DNA from: Comamonas sp. lk
GTDB taxonomy: Bacteria > Pseudomonadota > Gammaproteobacteria > Burkholderiales > Burkholderiaceae_C
NCBI RefSeq assembly: GCF_900564145.1
Contig: NZ_UOOB01000001.1
Span: 868,001 to 932,000, forward strand
Length of the DNA: 64,000 nt
Direction: 5' to 3'
The notes below the pieces were generated by a model. That model saw only the letters and a program-made list of their open reading frames with translations. It did not search any database and was not told where the DNA came from. The translations under genes and the position numbers were made by a program. Within the stretch, counting starts at the first letter, position 1. Each line of letters begins with the position of its first letter. Shown here piece after piece: positions 52,360-61,759 of the stretch.

Positions 52360-53967
52360 TTGAATTCTCTGTGCCACCAATTGCCTGCATGGCAGGCCTT
52401 GCAAGCACACCATGATGCGCAGATCCGCACCATGGATTTGCGCCAGACTTTCAAGAATGATCCGGCCCGCCTGCAAGCGTTGAGCATCAATGCGCCTCAT
52501 GTCTTTGCCGATTTATCCAAGAATCTGCTGAGCACCGAGACAGAGGGCTTGCTGCAGGAACTGGCCAAGCAAAACCATGTTGTTGCCCAGCGCAATGCCA
52601 TGCTAGCCGGCGAGGCCATCAATTGCACCGAAGATCGGGCGGTCATGCATTGGCTGCTCAGAACTCCGGCGCAAGGAGGGGCATTGCAACAGAGCCCAGT
52701 CGTGCAGTGCTGGAACGGGGCGACGCGAGAGGCTCTGGCTCAGGTTCATGAGACCCTGGATGCCATGCTGGAGCTGGCCGAGCAGGTGCGCCAGGACGAG
52801 GGCATCACTGATATCGTGAATATCGGTATTGGTGGCTCGCATCTGGGGCCCGAGGTGGTAGTCAACGCTTTGGAAGACTGGGTGGATACGGGAAAGAATT
52901 TCCACTTCATCTCCAATGTGGATGGCCATGAATTGGGGCATGTGCTGCGCAAGGTCAGGCCGCAAAGTACCTTGTTCCTGATTGCATCGAAATCGTTCAC
53001 CACGGCAGAAACCATGCTGAATGCGCGTTCTGCACGGCAGTGGTTTCTGGCGCAAGGCGGAAGTGAGAATCCGCAGGACGAACTCTCCATTGATAAGCAC
53101 TTTGTGGCGCTTACCACCAATGTGAAGGCGGCTGCGGATTTCGGCATTGGGCGCACCCTGGGCTTTTGGGACTGGGTCGGCGGTCGCTTCTCGCTGTGGT
53201 CGGCGATTGGCCTGCCGATTGCCATAGCCATTGGTGCCCAGCAGTTTCGCAGCATGCTCGATGGCGCACATGCCATGGATGCTCACTTTTTTACAGCGCC
53301 TGCGGCGCAGAATCTGCCCATGCGTCTTGGCTTGCTGGATGTCTGGTACCGGGACTTCTGCCATTTTTCCAGCCGCTGTATCGCGCCTTACAGCCATGGT
53401 CTGCGGCGCTTGACGGCTTATTTGCAGCAACTGGAGATGGAGAGCAATGGCAAAAGCGTGACCCGTGATGGGCAGGCGCTTGCCGTGCGAACTGCTCCCG
53501 TGATCTGGGGTGAGCCAGGAACCAATGGTCAGCATGCTTTTTTTCAGATGTTGCACCAGGGCCCGGATGTGATTCCTGTGGAGTTCATCGCTCTGCGCGA
53601 CGGCGGCAAGTATCTGGGAGCACACCATCAGAGCCTGGTGATCAACGCCATTGCCCAGGCTCAGGCCTTGATGTTGGGGCGCAGTGGTGAAGGTGCAGCC
53701 AAAGACTGCCCGGGCAATCGCCCTAGCACATTTTTGCTATTGCAGCAACTCGATCCCGCCTCGTTGGGTGCCTTGATCGCGCTGTATGAGCATCGCATCT
53801 TTGTCTCGGGCGCTGTCTGGGGTATCAACAGCTTTGACCAATGGGGTGTGGAGCTGGGCAAGAAGCTGGCCACGCAGTTGCATGCGCGCCAGCAAAGCAA
53901 TGACTGGGAGGGGGTGGATGCTTCCACCCTCAGTCTGATGCAGCGCCTGGCACAAGCGGTGGGCTAG
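52360..53967 (+). CDS. pgi: Glucose-6-phosphate isomerase
   Basis: A 535-residue sugar isomerase interconverting glucose-6-P and fructose-6-P. Both PROSITE-style signatures are readable: DWVGGRFSLWSAIGLP and GINSFDQWGVELGK; GIGGSHLGP and SKSFTTAET are also conserved. No ATG is available at the N-terminus of the homologous region; the TTG at 52360 gives the expected start (NSLCHQLPAWQALQAH). Another TTG at 52345 is less likely. It probably forms an operon with tal. Confidence 0.93.
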   Translation: MNSLCHQLPAWQALQAHHDAQIRTMDLRQTFKNDPARLQALSINAPHVFADLSKNLLSTETEGLLQELAKQNHVVAQRNAMLAGEAINCTEDRAVMHWLLRTPAQGGALQQSPVVQCWNGATREALAQVHETLDAMLELAEQVRQDEGITDIVNIGIGGSHLGPEVVVNALEDWVDTGKNFHFISNVDGHELGHVLRKVRPQSTLFLIASKSFTTAETMLNARSARQWFLAQGGSENPQDELSIDKHFVALTTNVKAAADFGIGRTLGFWDWVGGRFSLWSAIGLPIAIAIGAQQFRSMLDGAHAMDAHFFTAPAAQNLPMRLGLLDVWYRDFCHFSSRCIAPYSHGLRRLTAYLQQLEMESNGKSVTRDGQALAVRTAPVIWGEPGTNGQHAFFQMLHQGPDVIPVEFIALRDGGKYLGAHHQSLVINAIAQAQALMLGRSGEGAAKDCPGNRPSTFLLLQQLDPASLGALIALYEHRIFVSGAVWGINSFDQWGVELGKKLATQLHARQQSNDWEGVDASTLSLMQRLAQAVG

Positions 53968-53989
53968 TCTGAGTGCCAGGTAGAAGGCT

Positions 53990-54328
53990 TTACAAGGCCT
54001 TGAATGCCAGCTTCAGCCCCGATTGCTCACAGGCGTAGGCGCTGAGGTTGGCGAAGAACTCGCCAGCGCCCTTGGTGTCCATCCAGGCATTCTGGGCTTC
54101 GTCAAAGCGGTAGTGAAAACCACCGGCTTTGGCAGCCAGCCAGATTTCATGCAAAGGCTTTTGCTGATTGATCACAATCTGGCTGCGGTTGGCGAAGACC
54201 AGGGTCACCAGACCGCCTGTGCGCTGGGCGTCGATATCGGCATCGGTCTCGTCGTTGATTCGGTCGCAGCATTGCTCCACGGCCAAAAGCAGTTGGTCGG
54301 CGCGGTCCAGATATTCAATGTCAGTCAT
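53990..54328 (-). CDS. cyaY: Iron-sulfur assembly protein CyaY (frataxin)
   Basis: A 112-residue frataxin homologue with the family core [36 protein letters not shown], rich in acidic residues in the first helix ([14 protein letters not shown]). It modulates IscS-dependent Fe-S cluster assembly. The start is the ATG at 54328, only 12 bases from the divergent lptM start, so the promoters must overlap. It converges with pgi. Confidence 0.92.
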   Translation of the reverse strand: MTDIEYLDRADQLLLAVEQCCDRINDETDADIDAQRTGGLVTLVFANRSQIVINQQKPLHEIWLAAKAGGFHYRFDEAQNAWMDTKGAGEFFANLSAYACEQSGLKLAFKAL

Positions 54329-54340
54329 TACAATTTGCCC

Positions 54341-54619
54341 ATGTTGAAAGCACCTCAAATTTTAGTCAGGAGCATTGCCCTTGTGGCTTGTGCGGCGTCC
54401 CTGGCATCGTTGACTGCCTGCGGACAGAGAGGTCCGTTGTTCCTGCCTACGGAAGCTGCAGCCCAAGGTCGTGCCACCTTGCCGCAGACGCTGGGCATCT
54501 CTAGTCGACCCGCCGGCAGCTCGGCTGTGCAGGCGCCAGCCGTGAAGCAGCCCGCCGATGTGGATTCGCAAGCGACAGACGATATGGAAGCCCCTGCCGG
54601 CAAGCCCAGTCAGCCTTGA
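54341..54619 (+). CDS. lptM: Small outer-membrane lipoprotein LptM (YifL)
   Basis: A 92-residue lipoprotein. The lipobox is LTA-C in [18 protein letters not shown], the hallmark of the LptM/YifL family that helps mature the LptD/LptE LPS translocon. The rest is Ala/Pro-rich and probably disordered. It is divergent from cyaY, as in enterobacteria (cyaY/yifL), but here no lysA or dapF follows; a metallo-beta-lactamase protein does. Confidence 0.88.
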   Translation: MLKAPQILVRSIALVACAASLASLTACGQRGPLFLPTEAAAQGRATLPQTLGISSRPAGSSAVQAPAVKQPADVDSQATDDMEAPAGKPSQP

Positions 54620-54687
54620 TGTATCTCAACATGGCGAAATGACTTGATGCCTAAAGTGGCGGCATCTTGTCTTCTGACAAATTTGCC

Positions 54688-55518
54688 ATGCCCATAGAGC
54701 TTTATCGCGACAAAAACCACGCCTGCCTGATGTTCACCGACCTCATCGAGGAGGACGGTCAGGCCATACAGGCCAATCAGTTTCTGATTGTGGACAGCGG
54801 CACCGGCGCCATTCTCGATCCCGGCGGCAATCTGGCGTTCAATGAGCTTTTCATGGGCATGTCGCGCTATTTCCCACCGCAAAAGCTGGCTTACCTGATT
54901 GCCTCACATGCGGATCCGGACATCATTGCCTCGCTGGACCGCTGGATGACCTCCACGCGCGCCCAGCTGGTCATCTCCCGCATCTGGGAACGTTTTGCAC
55001 CGCACTTCACCAAGGTGGGCAAGACGGAGAACCGCGTGATCGGCGTGCCCGATGGCGGAGGGCATCTGCCCCTGGGCAATAGCGAATTGATTTTGCTCCC
55101 GGCTCACTTTCTGCATGCCGAAGGCAACTTCCACTTTTACGATCCGGTGAGTAAGATCCTGTTTACCGGTGATCTGGGAGTGTCGCTGACCACGGGGGCC
55201 GAGGCGCAGCGGCCGGTTACCGATCTGCTGCCGCATATAGCGCGCATGGAGGGTTTCCACCGCCGCTACATGGTCTCCAATAAGATCTTGCGCCTGTGGG
55301 TGCAGATGGCGCGTCAGCTGCAGATCGACATGATCGTGCCCCAGCATGGCGCCCCCATCATGGGCAAACAGGCGATTGGCGATCTGTTCAACTGGCTGGA
55401 GGGGCTGCAGTGCGGTATCGACCTGTTCGATCAGCGCGCCTACCAGTTGCCAACGGCTGAAATCGATCCCGTCAGCCGCCAGGTGCGTCCGCCGCTGCGC
55501 GCCGTGGCCGGGGCCTGA
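54688..55518 (+). CDS. Metallo-beta-lactamase fold protein, ODP/flavodiiron-like
   Basis: A 276-residue MBL-fold protein resembling the beta-lactamase domain of flavodiiron proteins and the ODP oxygen sensors (NQFLIVDSGTGAILDPGG, AYLIASHADPDIIASLDRW, LLPAHFLHAEGNFHFYDPVSKILFTGDLG, IVPQHGAPIMG). Metal ligands H-x-D-x-D, H, D and H are in place, so a di-iron centre is plausible, but no flavodoxin domain follows. It is 68 bases after lptM. A TTG at 54667 is an alternative start. Oxygen or NO sensing is inferred only. Confidence 0.82.
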   Translation: MPIELYRDKNHACLMFTDLIEEDGQAIQANQFLIVDSGTGAILDPGGNLAFNELFMGMSRYFPPQKLAYLIASHADPDIIASLDRWMTSTRAQLVISRIWERFAPHFTKVGKTENRVIGVPDGGGHLPLGNSELILLPAHFLHAEGNFHFYDPVSKILFTGDLGVSLTTGAEAQRPVTDLLPHIARMEGFHRRYMVSNKILRLWVQMARQLQIDMIVPQHGAPIMGKQAIGDLFNWLEGLQCGIDLFDQRAYQLPTAEIDPVSRQVRPPLRAVAGA

Positions 55519-55524
55519 GCCTCA

Positions 55525-56205
55525 TCATTTTTTGATAGCTTTAAACACCCGGTAAAGCAGGAGAAAACCGAGAATGGCAGCATAGACTGCCACATCGGCA
55601 AAATTGTTCTTGCCGGCGCGCATCCAGAAAAAATGCAGCAAGACCAGGGGGGCGATCAGATAAATGGTGCGATGCAGCCACTGCCATCGCTTGCCGCCCA
55701 GGGCCTTGAGTGCGAACTTGGGAGAGGTGGCAGCCAGCAAGGTAAGCAGCAGCCAGCTCGTAAAGCCCACGAGGATGAACGGGCGTTTGGGAATGTCGGC
55801 CACGATGTCGCTCCAGTCCAGCCCCATGTCAAACCAGGCGTAGCACAGCAGGTGCAAGCAGGCGTAGAAGAACACATACAGACCCAGCATGCGCCTGAAG
55901 CGGGAGAGAATCGGCAGCTTCAGCGATTGGCGCACAGGCGTGACGGCCAGCACGATGCACAGAAAGCGCAGCGTCCAGCTGCCGGTGGAGCGCAGCAGCG
56001 CTTCTGCAGGATTGGCGCCCAGAGTATTGGCGATGGCGCCATACAGCAGCCAGGCAAACGGCAGCAGACACAGTGCAAACAGCAGCGGCTTTACCCAGCT
56101 GCGAAGCAAGTTGCGCTGCACCGCAGCGCGCCATGAGGGCGGCGTTGACGCATGAGCCGCAGCCGCGGCTGTGGCGGTGACCGCAGAAACGCTGGCCTTG
56201 ACCAT
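55525..56205 (-). CDS. msrQ: Heme-binding subunit MsrQ of the periplasmic methionine sulfoxide reductase system
   Basis: A 226-residue polytopic membrane protein of the YedZ/ferric-reductase-like family, with membrane His residues (LHLLCYAWFD, LHRTIYLIAPLVLLHFFW) that ligate heme. It passes quinone electrons to MsrP. Its ATG overlaps the msrP stop by one base, so the pair is translationally coupled. Confidence 0.92.
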   Translation of the reverse strand: MVKASVSAVTATAAAAAHASTPPSWRAAVQRNLLRSWVKPLLFALCLLPFAWLLYGAIANTLGANPAEALLRSTGSWTLRFLCIVLAVTPVRQSLKLPILSRFRRMLGLYVFFYACLHLLCYAWFDMGLDWSDIVADIPKRPFILVGFTSWLLLTLLAATSPKFALKALGGKRWQWLHRTIYLIAPLVLLHFFWMRAGKNNFADVAVYAAILGFLLLYRVFKAIKK

Positions 56206-57200
56206 CAGTAAAACTTCTTCAGATCCATGCCTGCGTAGAGCGAGGCGACCTGATCGGCATAGCCGTTGAACAGCAGCGTCTTGCGTTTCTTGGCAAACAG
56301 ACCGTCCTCGCCAATGCGCCGCTCGCTGGCCTGGCTCCAGCGCGGGTGGGGAACGTCGGGGTTCACATTGGAATAAAAGCCATATTCATTACGCGCAGCC
56401 TTGTTCCAGGCCGTGCCCGGCTCCTTGTCGCTCAAGCGGATGGCGACAATGCTCTTGGCGCTTTTGAAACCGTATTTCCAGGGCACGACCAGGCGTAGCG
56501 GCGCGCCATTCTGGTTGGGCAGCACCTCGCCATACATGCCAAAGGCCAAAAGCGTCAGCGGGTGCATGGCTTCGTCCAGGCGCAGGCCTTCGGTGTAAGG
56601 CCAGTCCAGTACGCGGCTATCCAGCCCGGGCATCTGTTTTTTGTCGGCCAGCGTGATGAATTCCACGTACTTGGCGCTACTCAGCGGCTGGGCTTTCTTA
56701 AGCAGTTCGGCCAGGGAATAGCCCACCCAGGGAATCACCATGGACCAGCCTTCCACGCAGCGCAGGCGGTAAATGCGTTCTTCCATGGGGGCGAGCTTGA
56801 GCAAGCTATCCAGATCCAGCGTCTGCGGGTTTTGCACCAGGCCTTCGATGCGTACCGTCCAGGGCCGGGTCTTCAAGGTATGGGCGTTGCGGGCCGGGTC
56901 GCTTTTCTCCAGCCCGAACTCGTAGAAGTTGTTGTAGCTGCTGGCATCGGCATAGCTGGTGTTGCGCTCCACACTCACGGCGCCAGCCAGCTTGCTGGGG
57001 CTGGCGGGCAGGGCGGCCAGCTTGCCCGGGCGTTCCGTGGCCGCAAGTGCCTCGCGTCCGGCCCAGCTGGCCATGGCCGCGCCGGCGACGCCACCGGCCA
57101 GCGTCTGCATGAGCGCACGGCGTTGCATATAGGCCGCTTGCGGTGTGATCTCGCTGCTTTTCGGCGGCTCGAAGCCTTGTTGTGGATGGCGTATCAGCAT
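56205..57200 (-). CDS. msrP: Periplasmic methionine sulfoxide reductase catalytic subunit MsrP
   Basis: A 331-residue molybdopterin enzyme repairing oxidised methionine in envelope proteins. A twin-arginine signal is visible (Q-R27-R28-ALMQT, then a hydrophobic Ala/Gly stretch), and the molybdenum ligand is C148 in [22 protein letters not shown]. The C-terminus [13 protein letters not shown] is typical. The start at 57200 ([10 protein letters not shown]) fits family members; a longer frame begins at 57281. Confidence 0.95.
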   Translation of the reverse strand: MLIRHPQQGFEPPKSSEITPQAAYMQRRALMQTLAGGVAGAAMASWAGREALAATERPGKLAALPASPSKLAGAVSVERNTSYADASSYNNFYEFGLEKSDPARNAHTLKTRPWTVRIEGLVQNPQTLDLDSLLKLAPMEERIYRLRCVEGWSMVIPWVGYSLAELLKKAQPLSSAKYVEFITLADKKQMPGLDSRVLDWPYTEGLRLDEAMHPLTLLAFGMYGEVLPNQNGAPLRLVVPWKYGFKSAKSIVAIRLSDKEPGTAWNKAARNEYGFYSNVNPDVPHPRWSQASERRIGEDGLFAKKRKTLLFNGYADQVASLYAGMDLKKFY

Positions 57201-57290
57201 GGCGGTGTCTCCGGTAACCTGACTGGAAGGTACTTTGTAATCAGAGTGAGCGCCGTCAGCGAAGTTCCTGGTTGAGGCCACACAGCATAA

Positions 57291-57378
57291 AAAAGGAGCT
57301 GCTTGCGACTGTCATATCTTGGTCTCAGGTCGTATCTGGCCTAAGACTCAATCGATGACTACGCAAGCAGCTCCTTTT
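57291..57378. repeat. 88-base hairpin element with 17-bp perfect arms
   Basis: AAAAGGAGCTGCTTGCG (57291-57307) is perfectly complementary to 57362-57378, and the inner part (GTCAT, GTCTCAGG against CCTAAGAC, ATGAC) is also largely complementary. On the minus strand it ends in a T6 run, so it can terminate ccsA transcription. The arms share AGCTGCTTGCG with the repeat near 44293, so it looks like a paired copy of a dispersed element. Confidence 0.75.
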
Positions 57379-57411
57379 ACAGGAGTACTCTGCCGCTTGA
57401 GGTGAGTGCTT

Positions 57412-58746
57412 TTACAGCTCGCCGTAGCTGTGCAGACCCGAGAGGAACATGTTCACACCCAGGAAGGCGAAGGTGGTGACGGCCAGGCCCACCAGCGCCC
57501 ACCAGGCGGAGACGGTGCCGCGCAGGCCCTTCATCAATCGCATGTGCAACCAGGCGGCGTAGTTGAGCCAGACGATCAGCGCCCAGGTTTCCTTGGGGTC
57601 CCAGCTCCAGTAGCCGCCCCAGGCCTCGGCCGCCCACAGGGCGCCCAGCACCGTGGCGATGGTGAAGAAGGCAAAGCCCACGGCGATGGCCTTGTACATC
57701 ACATCGTCCAGCACTTCAAACGAGGGCAGGCGCTGGGCAATGCGTTTGCGGCCCAGCAGGATGCCGGCCACGATCAGGGCGGAGATGCCGAAGTACACCA
57801 TCCAGTAAGCGCCGCCGTTGTCGGTGGCACCTTTGCGAAAGACGATGGGCTCAAAGCACAGCACGATACCCAGCAGCCACAGCGGAGCCAGCTTGTACCA
57901 CTTGGTTTCGGTGGCCTGCTGCTTGATCAGATAGGCAAATGCCACCATGGCCGACAGCGCAAACGTGCCGTAGCCAATGAAGTTGGCCGGCACGTGCAGC
58001 TTCATCCACCAGCTCTTGAGGGCCGGCACCAGAGGCTGAATCTCATGGGCCTGGCGCACCAGGGTGTACCAGAGCAAAAAGCCCACGGCAGCGCTGACCA
58101 CCAGCATCACAAAGCCGCCCAGGGCGCGGGTGTCGTAGTGCTTTTCGTAGTACAGATAGAACAGCGCCGTCATCCAGCAGAACATCACGAACACTTCGTA
58201 GAGATTGCTGACCGGGATGTGGCCGATATCCGTGCCCAGCAGATAGCTTTCGTACCAGCGCACCATGGTGCCTATCAGCGCCATGGCGACGGCCAGCCAG
58301 GCCAGTCGCGAGCCCAGCAGGGACAGGGCCGAGCGCTCGCTTCGGGCGAACATGCCTAGCCAGTAGAACGCGGTGCTGATGAAGAACACCATGCTCATCC
58401 ACAGGATGGCGGACTGGCTGGAGAGAAAGTACTTGAGGCCAAAGACGGTCTCGGAACGCGCCAGATCGCCTCCATCCACCCCTTGGTACAGGCCTATGGC
58501 CATGAGGGCGGCTGCGGCGACGGTCAGCATCAGCACGCTCAAGGGGCGCCAGAACCAGCCCAGCCAGATCATGGCGGGAATGGTGCCCAGCAAAATGCCT
58601 TTTTCGTACACATCCATATAGGCGGCGTAGCGCTGCAGGGCAAAGCCCAAGCCGACCACCACCAGGGCGGCAAACAACCAGTCAAACCAGTTGCGGCGGG
58701 CGAAGTAGCTTTCGTTCAAACTCAGTGTCGTCGTTGCGGTGTTCAT
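57412..58746 (-). CDS. ccsA: Cytochrome c biogenesis protein CcsA (system II)
   Basis: A 444-residue polytopic membrane protein. It has the tryptophan-rich WWD motif (WGGYWSWDPKETWAL) and conserved His residues in membrane helices (HIPVSNLYE, KLHVPANFIGY). With ResB it carries heme across the membrane and attaches it to CxxCH motifs of c-type cytochromes. It overlaps resB by 4 bases. The 88-base hairpin element follows it. Confidence 0.95.
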   Translation of the reverse strand: MNTATTTLSLNESYFARRNWFDWLFAALVVVGLGFALQRYAAYMDVYEKGILLGTIPAMIWLGWFWRPLSVLMLTVAAAALMAIGLYQGVDGGDLARSETVFGLKYFLSSQSAILWMSMVFFISTAFYWLGMFARSERSALSLLGSRLAWLAVAMALIGTMVRWYESYLLGTDIGHIPVSNLYEVFVMFCWMTALFYLYYEKHYDTRALGGFVMLVVSAAVGFLLWYTLVRQAHEIQPLVPALKSWWMKLHVPANFIGYGTFALSAMVAFAYLIKQQATETKWYKLAPLWLLGIVLCFEPIVFRKGATDNGGAYWMVYFGISALIVAGILLGRKRIAQRLPSFEVLDDVMYKAIAVGFAFFTIATVLGALWAAEAWGGYWSWDPKETWALIVWLNYAAWLHMRLMKGLRGTVSAWWALVGLAVTTFAFLGVNMFLSGLHSYGEL

Positions 58747-60917
58747 CGTGAACCTCCGGAAGTCTTCTTTTGTATGGGGTCGGCCGCAATCAGCTTTCGG
58801 GCCAGCACGGCAAATTCGCGGTCTCCGTCCATGGTCTTGCGGTTGGTGGACAGGGCCATATTGGCATGGCTGCTGCCATTGCCTGGCGTCAGCCAGATCC
58901 AGATGCGGCGGTCACGCACATAGAGCATGGCAAAAACGCCGAGGATCAACAAGGCGCATCCCAGGTAAACCACTTTTTTGCCTGGCGCACTAGCGACCTG
59001 GAAAACGCTGGCCTGCACCTGCTTGAAATCCTGCAGCATGAAGATCATGGGGGCCGGATAGAACTGTGCATCGCTGAGCGAGAAAACCGCCTGGGTCATG
59101 AAGGCCTGGGTTTTTTCATTGGCTTCCAGCGGCTTTTGGCCGGCCTGCTGGCGCACTTGCTGTGCCAGCTCGAACAGCACGCCGTTCAGAATACGCACCA
59201 GCACCTCGCCAGCGCGTTCGCGCTCGGCCTCGGGCACATTGCTGTCCATGAAGTCGGAGATGGCCTGCAGGCCGCCCAGAGGCTTGCCGTTCGGGCCCAG
59301 CTTGTCGGACTTGCCGGCAAACAGATCCAGCGCCTTCATGGCGGACTGGGTCAGGGGTTGGGCCAGCTCGGGTCTGGACACATCCACGGCTTTTTGCACA
59401 TAGGCGCGGGCAGCTTTCTCGCCCAGCACGGGATTTTGCATGGCCTGGCGCAGGCGGATGAAGGTGTCCATCGAGCCTTCGGGATCGGCGGGAATGCGCA
59501 GATAGCGCAGCTGATCGGCCTGGTTCTCGCGCACGCCCAGCAGGAATACCGGCTGGCCGTCACCGGTATCCACCGGCAGCATGTAGTTCTGGAACTCGCG
59601 CGCCTGGCCCGAGGCATCGCGCAGCTTGTAGCCCACACTGGGGCCGATGTTGCGCAAATCCTTTTTGTCCGTGGTCTTGTGGGCAGCACCCAGGCGCTCG
59701 TCAATGGCCTGCTTCAAGTCCACCTTGCGCACATCGGTGCCTGCAGCCTTGTTCTGGCCGCCGAAGTTCTCCACATTGATGGTGCGCAGCGCCGTGTACT
59801 CCAGCACCACTTTTTCTTCCTTGCCGTCGGCTGTCTTGCGCGCGAATTCGGTGGAATTGCCGATCACGCCTTCCACGTCGAAGGGCTGGGTGCTGCCGTC
59901 CATGGGCACGGCATGCAGCTTGACGCTGGAGCCACCGTCATCAAAGCTCGATTGGTAAATCTCTATGCCTTTGTAGCTGGCCGGATGGTTGACTTCCACC
60001 CGTTTTTCCAGCTTTTCGCCAGTGGCACGGTCGTGAATCACGATCTCGCTGGCAAACAGCTTGGGCATGCCGGTGGAGTAGTACTCCACGATGAATTTCT
60101 TGAGCTCGACCGAAAACGGCAGCTCTTGCAGCAGGATGCCGTCCGATTGGTTCAGGATGGCGGTGCCCGATTGCGTGCCTTCAGACACCATCAGATTGCC
60201 GCGGAAAGTGGGATTTTTGGGCGAGAGCCTGTGCTCGGGCGCCACTTCGGAGATTAGGCCGCCGCCGGTATAAGGTGTTTTGCCGCCCAGCAGCATCTGG
60301 GCGCGCACCACCAGATCGCCGTCAAACAGTCCGCCCAGGCAGATCAGCACGATGGCGCTATGGGCGGCGATATAGCCCAGCTTGTTGGCCGCGCCGGCCT
60401 TGGCCGCCAGCATCCAGCCCGTGCCGGGGCCGGCAGCGGTATCGCGCTGCTGCAGCTTGACTTTCCAGCCGGCCGCAACCAGTTGCTGGCCCATGCGTTT
60501 GGCGGCTTCCTCGGTGGAGCCCGGCACATAGCCTTCGGCCCGGTGGCCAAAGGCCTTGAGGCTTTGCTCGCGGATGTTTTCCTTGAAATTGCGGATATCG
60601 GCCAGATTCTTGGGCGCATGGCGGGCCACGCACAGCGAGGTGCTGACGACCAGAAACGCCAAAATTAGCAAAAACCACCAGGCGCTATAGACCGCATTGA
60701 GCTTGAGCGCCAGAAACAGCTGTGACCAGAAGGGGCCGAACTGGTTGACGTAGTTGACCAGGGGCTCGTGCTGCTTGAGGACTGTGCCAATCACCGAAGC
60801 AATGCAAATCACCGTCAGCAGGGAGATGGCAAAGCGCATGGACGCCAGCAACTCCAGGCTCGAGCGCAAGGCAGTCGAGCGGGAGGAGTCGCGGTCGCTA
60901 GTTGGAAGGTCTGACAT
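58743..60917 (-). CDS. resB: Cytochrome c biogenesis protein ResB (Ccs1, system II)
   Basis: A 724-residue membrane protein with N-terminal helices (MRFAISLLTVICIASVIGTVLKQ; WWFLLILAFLVVSTSLCVARH), a large periplasmic domain, and a C-terminal helix (VVYLGCALLILGVFAMLYV) followed by a short cytoplasmic tail. This is the ResB/Ccs1 layout. It overlaps ccsA by 4 bases and lies downstream of the cytochrome c4 gene. Confidence 0.94.
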   Translation of the reverse strand: MSDLPTSDRDSSRSTALRSSLELLASMRFAISLLTVICIASVIGTVLKQHEPLVNYVNQFGPFWSQLFLALKLNAVYSAWWFLLILAFLVVSTSLCVARHAPKNLADIRNFKENIREQSLKAFGHRAEGYVPGSTEEAAKRMGQQLVAAGWKVKLQQRDTAAGPGTGWMLAAKAGAANKLGYIAAHSAIVLICLGGLFDGDLVVRAQMLLGGKTPYTGGGLISEVAPEHRLSPKNPTFRGNLMVSEGTQSGTAILNQSDGILLQELPFSVELKKFIVEYYSTGMPKLFASEIVIHDRATGEKLEKRVEVNHPASYKGIEIYQSSFDDGGSSVKLHAVPMDGSTQPFDVEGVIGNSTEFARKTADGKEEKVVLEYTALRTINVENFGGQNKAAGTDVRKVDLKQAIDERLGAAHKTTDKKDLRNIGPSVGYKLRDASGQAREFQNYMLPVDTGDGQPVFLLGVRENQADQLRYLRIPADPEGSMDTFIRLRQAMQNPVLGEKAARAYVQKAVDVSRPELAQPLTQSAMKALDLFAGKSDKLGPNGKPLGGLQAISDFMDSNVPEAERERAGEVLVRILNGVLFELAQQVRQQAGQKPLEANEKTQAFMTQAVFSLSDAQFYPAPMIFMLQDFKQVQASVFQVASAPGKKVVYLGCALLILGVFAMLYVRDRRIWIWLTPGNGSSHANMALSTNRKTMDGDREFAVLARKLIAADPIQKKTSGGSR

Positions 60918-60941
60918 GGATGACGGAAAAATACCCGGACG

Positions 60942-60979
60942 AAAAAAGGCGGGACCACCAGATAACGATGGGCCCGCCT
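60942..60979 (-). terminator. Intrinsic terminator of cytochrome c4 gene
   Basis: On the minus strand GGCGGG...CCCGCC with a ~20-base interior that pairs partly (CCA/TGG), then a T6 run. It lies between the c4 stop and the resB start, so the two are not one simple operon. Confidence 0.75.
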
Positions 60980-61052
60980 GACATTTGGGGTGTGCGGTGC
61001 TGAAAAGTTCCCGGGGATTACCCTTGAGCGGCGCAGCGGAATGCTTTTTTGC

Positions 61053-61682
61053 TTAACGCAAGCCAGCTATATAGTCTGCCACGGCCTTGATTTCACGATC
61101 GTTGAGCTTGGCAGCAACCTGAGTCATGGGAATGCTATTGCCGCGTACACCGTCGCGGAAGGCAGTCAGCGTTTTCACCGTGTAGTCCGCATGCTGGCCT
61201 GCCAGGCGCGGGTACTGGGCCGGCAAACCGGCGCCATTGGGGCTGTGGCAGCTGGCGCAGGCCGCAATGCTGCGGTCCTGAATGCCGCCGCGGTAAATGC
61301 GCTCACCCAGGGCGATCAGGTCTTTTTCCTTGGCAAAGCCATCCTTGGGCTTTTGCGTGTGCAACCAGGCCGAGATGTTTTGCATATCGCCTTCGCTGAG
61401 CGAGGCGGCAAAACCTTTCATGACCGGATCGTTGCGCTTGCCGTCCTTGAACTCACGCAATTGCTTGACGAGGTACTCTGGATGCTGGCCGGCCAGTTTG
61501 GGTTGCAGGGCCACGGTGGAGTTTCCGTCGGCCGCGTGGCAGGATGCGCAAATAGCACCATAGCTGGCTTGTCCTTTGGTTGCATCGACCTTGGCGGTTG
61601 GGGGCGTTTCTCCTGCTGCAAGAACAGGGAAGGCAGGTGCTGCGAAAATGGCAGCCGTCAGCAAAGAGGCAAGCAACTTCAT
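61053..61682 (-). CDS. Cytochrome c4, diheme periplasmic cytochrome
   Basis: A 209-residue protein with a signal peptide (MKLLASLLTAAIFAAPAFPVLA) and two heme-binding motifs C45-x2-C48-H and C142-x2-C145-H in two homologous halves, each with a later Met ligand (PVMKGFA, IPMTQVA). Cytochrome c4 donates electrons to terminal oxidases. It is located next to the resB-ccsA maturation genes that its own assembly requires. Confidence 0.95.
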   Translation of the reverse strand: MKLLASLLTAAIFAAPAFPVLAAGETPPTAKVDATKGQASYGAICASCHAADGNSTVALQPKLAGQHPEYLVKQLREFKDGKRNDPVMKGFAASLSEGDMQNISAWLHTQKPKDGFAKEKDLIALGERIYRGGIQDRSIAACASCHSPNGAGLPAQYPRLAGQHADYTVKTLTAFRDGVRGNSIPMTQVAAKLNDREIKAVADYIAGLR

Positions 61683-61759
61683 ATCGGAGGGCTAAGTCTT
61701 ATGTTGAGAGCGCGAATCCGGCCGATTCTACAATGGGCCTCCTTGAAATAGTGACCGTC

